DNA from: Mxb001 sp049317345
GTDB taxonomy: Bacteria > Actinomycetota > Actinomycetes > S36-B12
Length of the DNA: 16,115 bases
Direction of reading: 5' to 3'
Assembly (NCBI GenBank): GCA_049317345.1
Contig: JBMOIL010000046.1
Coordinates: 1 to 16,115, forward strand
Shown here in pieces: positions 14,644 to 16,115 of this stretch. The position numbers and the translations under genes were made by a program. Under the pieces are notes generated by a model, which was not told where the DNA came from, searched no databases, and saw nothing but the letters and a program-made list of their open reading frames with translations. Numbering within the stretch: position 1 is the stretch's first letter; every line of letters starts with the position of its first letter.

Positions 14644-14657
14644 GCCCCGGGAGGGGC
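14644..14657 (-). terminator. GC hairpin at the end of polA
   Basis: On the minus strand GCCCC, loop TCCC, GGGGC forms a 5-bp stem beginning at the last base of the polA stop codon. It is followed by CTTCC rather than a U-tract. It may be a weak terminator of the U-poor actinobacterial kind. The stem is short and the call is tentative. Confidence 0.25.
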
Positions 14658-16115
14658 TAATGGCCCGCCGTTTCCCAGTTCGCGCCCTCGCCCACGGACA
14701 CGTCCAGCGGGACCCTGAGGTCGACCGCGCCCGCCATGGCCGTCACGACCAGATCGCGGACCTCGGCAGACTCGCCTGGTGCTACCTCCAGCACCAGTTC
14801 GTCGTGCACCTGGAGCAGAAGCCGCGAGCGGAGGCGGCGTTCCTGGAGCGCCCGCTCCACCTCGAGCATGGCAACCTTGATGATGTCCGCCGCCGAGCCC
14901 TGGATCGGAGCGTTGAGGGCCATCCGCTCCGCCATCTCTCGGCGCTGCCGGTTGTCGCTCGCGAGGTCGGGCAGATACCGCCGCCTGCCGAGCAGGGTCT
15001 CGGTGAAACCGCACTGGCGCGCCTCATCCACGACTCCGCGCAGGTAGTCCTGCACTCCACCGAACCGCGCAAAGTAGTCGTCGCGCAGCACCCGTGCCTC
15101 GTCTGGCTCGATCCCCAACTGTTGCGCGAGTCCGAATGCCGAGAGCCCGTAGGCGAGCCCGTAGGACATCGCCTTGATGCGCCTGCGCATCTCCGCATCG
15201 ACATCTGATGGCGACACCGCGAATACGCGGGCAGCGACTGTGGTGTGCAGGTCTTCACCCTCGGCGAACGCATCGATGAGTCCCTGATCCTCCGAGAGGT
15301 GGGCCATGATGCGCATCTCGATCTGGCTGTAGTCGGCCGTGAGAAGCGACGAAAAGCCCTCGCCTACGACGAAACATTCGCGGATACGCCGTCCCGCCTC
15401 GGTGCGGATGGGGATGTTCTGGAGGTTCGGCTCAGTACTCGACAGCCGCCCCGTCGCAGCGATGGTCTGCTGGAAAGTCGTGTGAATCCGGCCGTCACGC
15501 TCGGAGAGTGGAATCAGCCCGTCCACCGTCTGACGCAGCCTGCTCCAGTCCCTCCAACGCAGGATGCACTCGAGCACAGGATCCTCGGTCTTGGCGAAGA
15601 GTGACTGCAGGGCCTCGGCATCAGTGGTGTAACCCGTCTTGATCTTCTTCGTCTTGGGCAGGCCACGCTCGCCGAAGAGAATCTCCTGCAGTTGCTTCGG
15701 GGAACCAAGGTTGAAGGCGCGCCCCACAATGTCATGAGCCTGACCCTCGGCAGCGCGGGCGTGATCGCCAAACTCAACCGAGAGGGCTCGAAGCGCCGCG
15801 ATGTCGACGGCGATTCCTACGCGCTCCATGCTGGCGAGGACGCGCTCGAGCGGCAGCTCCACCTCGGACAACAACTTGGCCGCACCGCGGGCCTCCACCT
15901 GCGCATCGAGAACGGCGGCCAGTTCGCCGATCGCTGCCGCCTCGGCCGCCAAGTCTTCGTCGCCTCCGTCGAGGGCCAATTGCCCGCCCTGCCCCGGAGC
16001 GATCGCACGGCCCAGGTAGCGCTCGCACAGTCCAGCGAGATCACCTGCCCGCTGACCTGGTTGCACGAGGTAGGCGGACAATGCCGTGTCAGAAGCAACT
16101 CCGCGTAGGTCCATC
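14657..16115 (-). CDS. polA: DNA polymerase I, C-terminal part (5' end beyond the window)
   Basis: The last 485 codons of DNA polymerase I, the repair and Okazaki-fragment polymerase. The frame is open to the window edge. The in-frame ATG at 16114 is internal, because the following sequence (VASDTALSAYLVQPGQ) belongs to the exonuclease-like domain, so the start and the 5' nuclease lie outside. Numbering from that Met, motif A is LLTADYSQIEMRIMAHL (Asp261), motif B (O helix) is RRIKAMSYGLAYG (Lys314, Tyr318) and motif C is QVHDELVLEV (Asp438, Glu439). TATGRLSSTEPNLQNIP-type sequence (about 217-235) is also present as AATGRLSSTEPNLQNIP. The exonuclease III site appears as LAAEA where E. coli has YAAED, so proofreading is probably absent, as in mycobacterial enzymes. 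The Tyr318 position is Phe in E. coli and Tyr in enzymes that accept dideoxynucleotides. The lipoprotein gene follows after 37 bp. Confidence 0.97.
   Translation of the reverse strand, partial: MDLRGVASDTALSAYLVQPGQRAGDLAGLCERYLGRAIAPGQGGQLALDGGDEDLAAEAAAIGELAAVLDAQVEARGAAKLLSEVELPLERVLASMERVGIAVDIAALRALSVEFGDHARAAEGQAHDIVGRAFNLGSPKQLQEILFGERGLPKTKKIKTGYTTDAEALQSLFAKTEDPVLECILRWRDWSRLRQTVDGLIPLSERDGRIHTTFQQTIAATGRLSSTEPNLQNIPIRTEAGRRIRECFVVGEGFSSLLTADYSQIEMRIMAHLSEDQGLIDAFAEGEDLHTTVAARVFAVSPSDVDAEMRRRIKAMSYGLAYGLSAFGLAQQLGIEPDEARVLRDDYFARFGGVQDYLRGVVDEARQCGFTETLLGRRRYLPDLASDNRQRREMAERMALNAPIQGSAADIIKVAMLEVERALQERRLRSRLLLQVHDELVLEVAPGESAEVRDLVVTAMAGAVDLRVPLDVSVGEGANWETAGH

Noticed and set aside
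16112..16114. Start of polA at the ATG at the window edge
   Set aside because: The sequence that follows is internal to the exonuclease-like domain, and the 5' nuclease domain is missing, so the gene continues beyond the window.
1..16115. tRNA, rRNA, CRISPR, insertion sequence or phage features
   Set aside because: I saw no cloverleaf with a T-loop signature, no regularly spaced repeats, and no transposase, integrase or phage protein.

Overview
This is high-GC DNA from an actinobacterium. The ends hold housekeeping genes of actinobacterial type: rpsA, which encodes ribosomal protein S1 with the usual actinobacterial N-terminus and four S1 repeats, and polA. Between them lies a set of cell-envelope glycan genes whose closest described relatives are in Mycobacterium and Corynebacterium. 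I cannot name the genus. An AftD-type arabinofuranosyltransferase implies an arabinose-containing or related polyprenyl-phosphate-dependent envelope glycan. It does not prove that mycolic acids are made.

Layout from left to right: rpsA (minus); a DUF3068/PorA-family two-helix membrane protein (minus); an acyltransferase-3 family membrane O-acyltransferase (plus); a 1387-residue AftD-like arabinofuranosyltransferase (minus); a SAM methyltransferase (minus, stop codon overlapping the aftD start); a GT4 glycosyltransferase (plus); a 47-residue DUF2613 protein (minus); a 572-residue GT-C-like polytopic protein (minus); a Wzx-like flippase (plus); an alpha/beta-hydrolase lipoprotein (minus); and the 3' part of polA (minus). 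Coding density is very high. The longest gaps are about 175 bp (rpsA leader) and about 134 bp (upstream of the acyltransferase). No tRNA, rRNA, CRISPR array, transposase or integrase was seen.

How the genes may work together (inference): the GT4 enzyme and the methyltransferase act in the cytoplasm on a lipid-linked glycan. The Wzx-like protein exports a lipid-linked intermediate. AftD and the second GT-C-like protein extend or branch the glycan outside the membrane from polyprenyl-phosphate sugars, and the acyltransferase decorates it. DUF3068 and DUF2613 are membrane accessories of unknown role. As I recall it, the gene set matches two M. tuberculosis loci, Rv0224c-Rv0228 and Rv0236c/Rv0236A, brought together into one block with partly permuted order.

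The main points for a second look are: this envelope block lies between polA and rpsA, which are normally close neighbours; an unlisted 47-residue DUF2613 gene overlaps the end of the GT4 gene in antisense; several start codons sit exactly 6 nt after a -10-like hexamer, suggesting leaderless mRNAs; and two pairs of genes overlap tail to tail, one by 107 bp.
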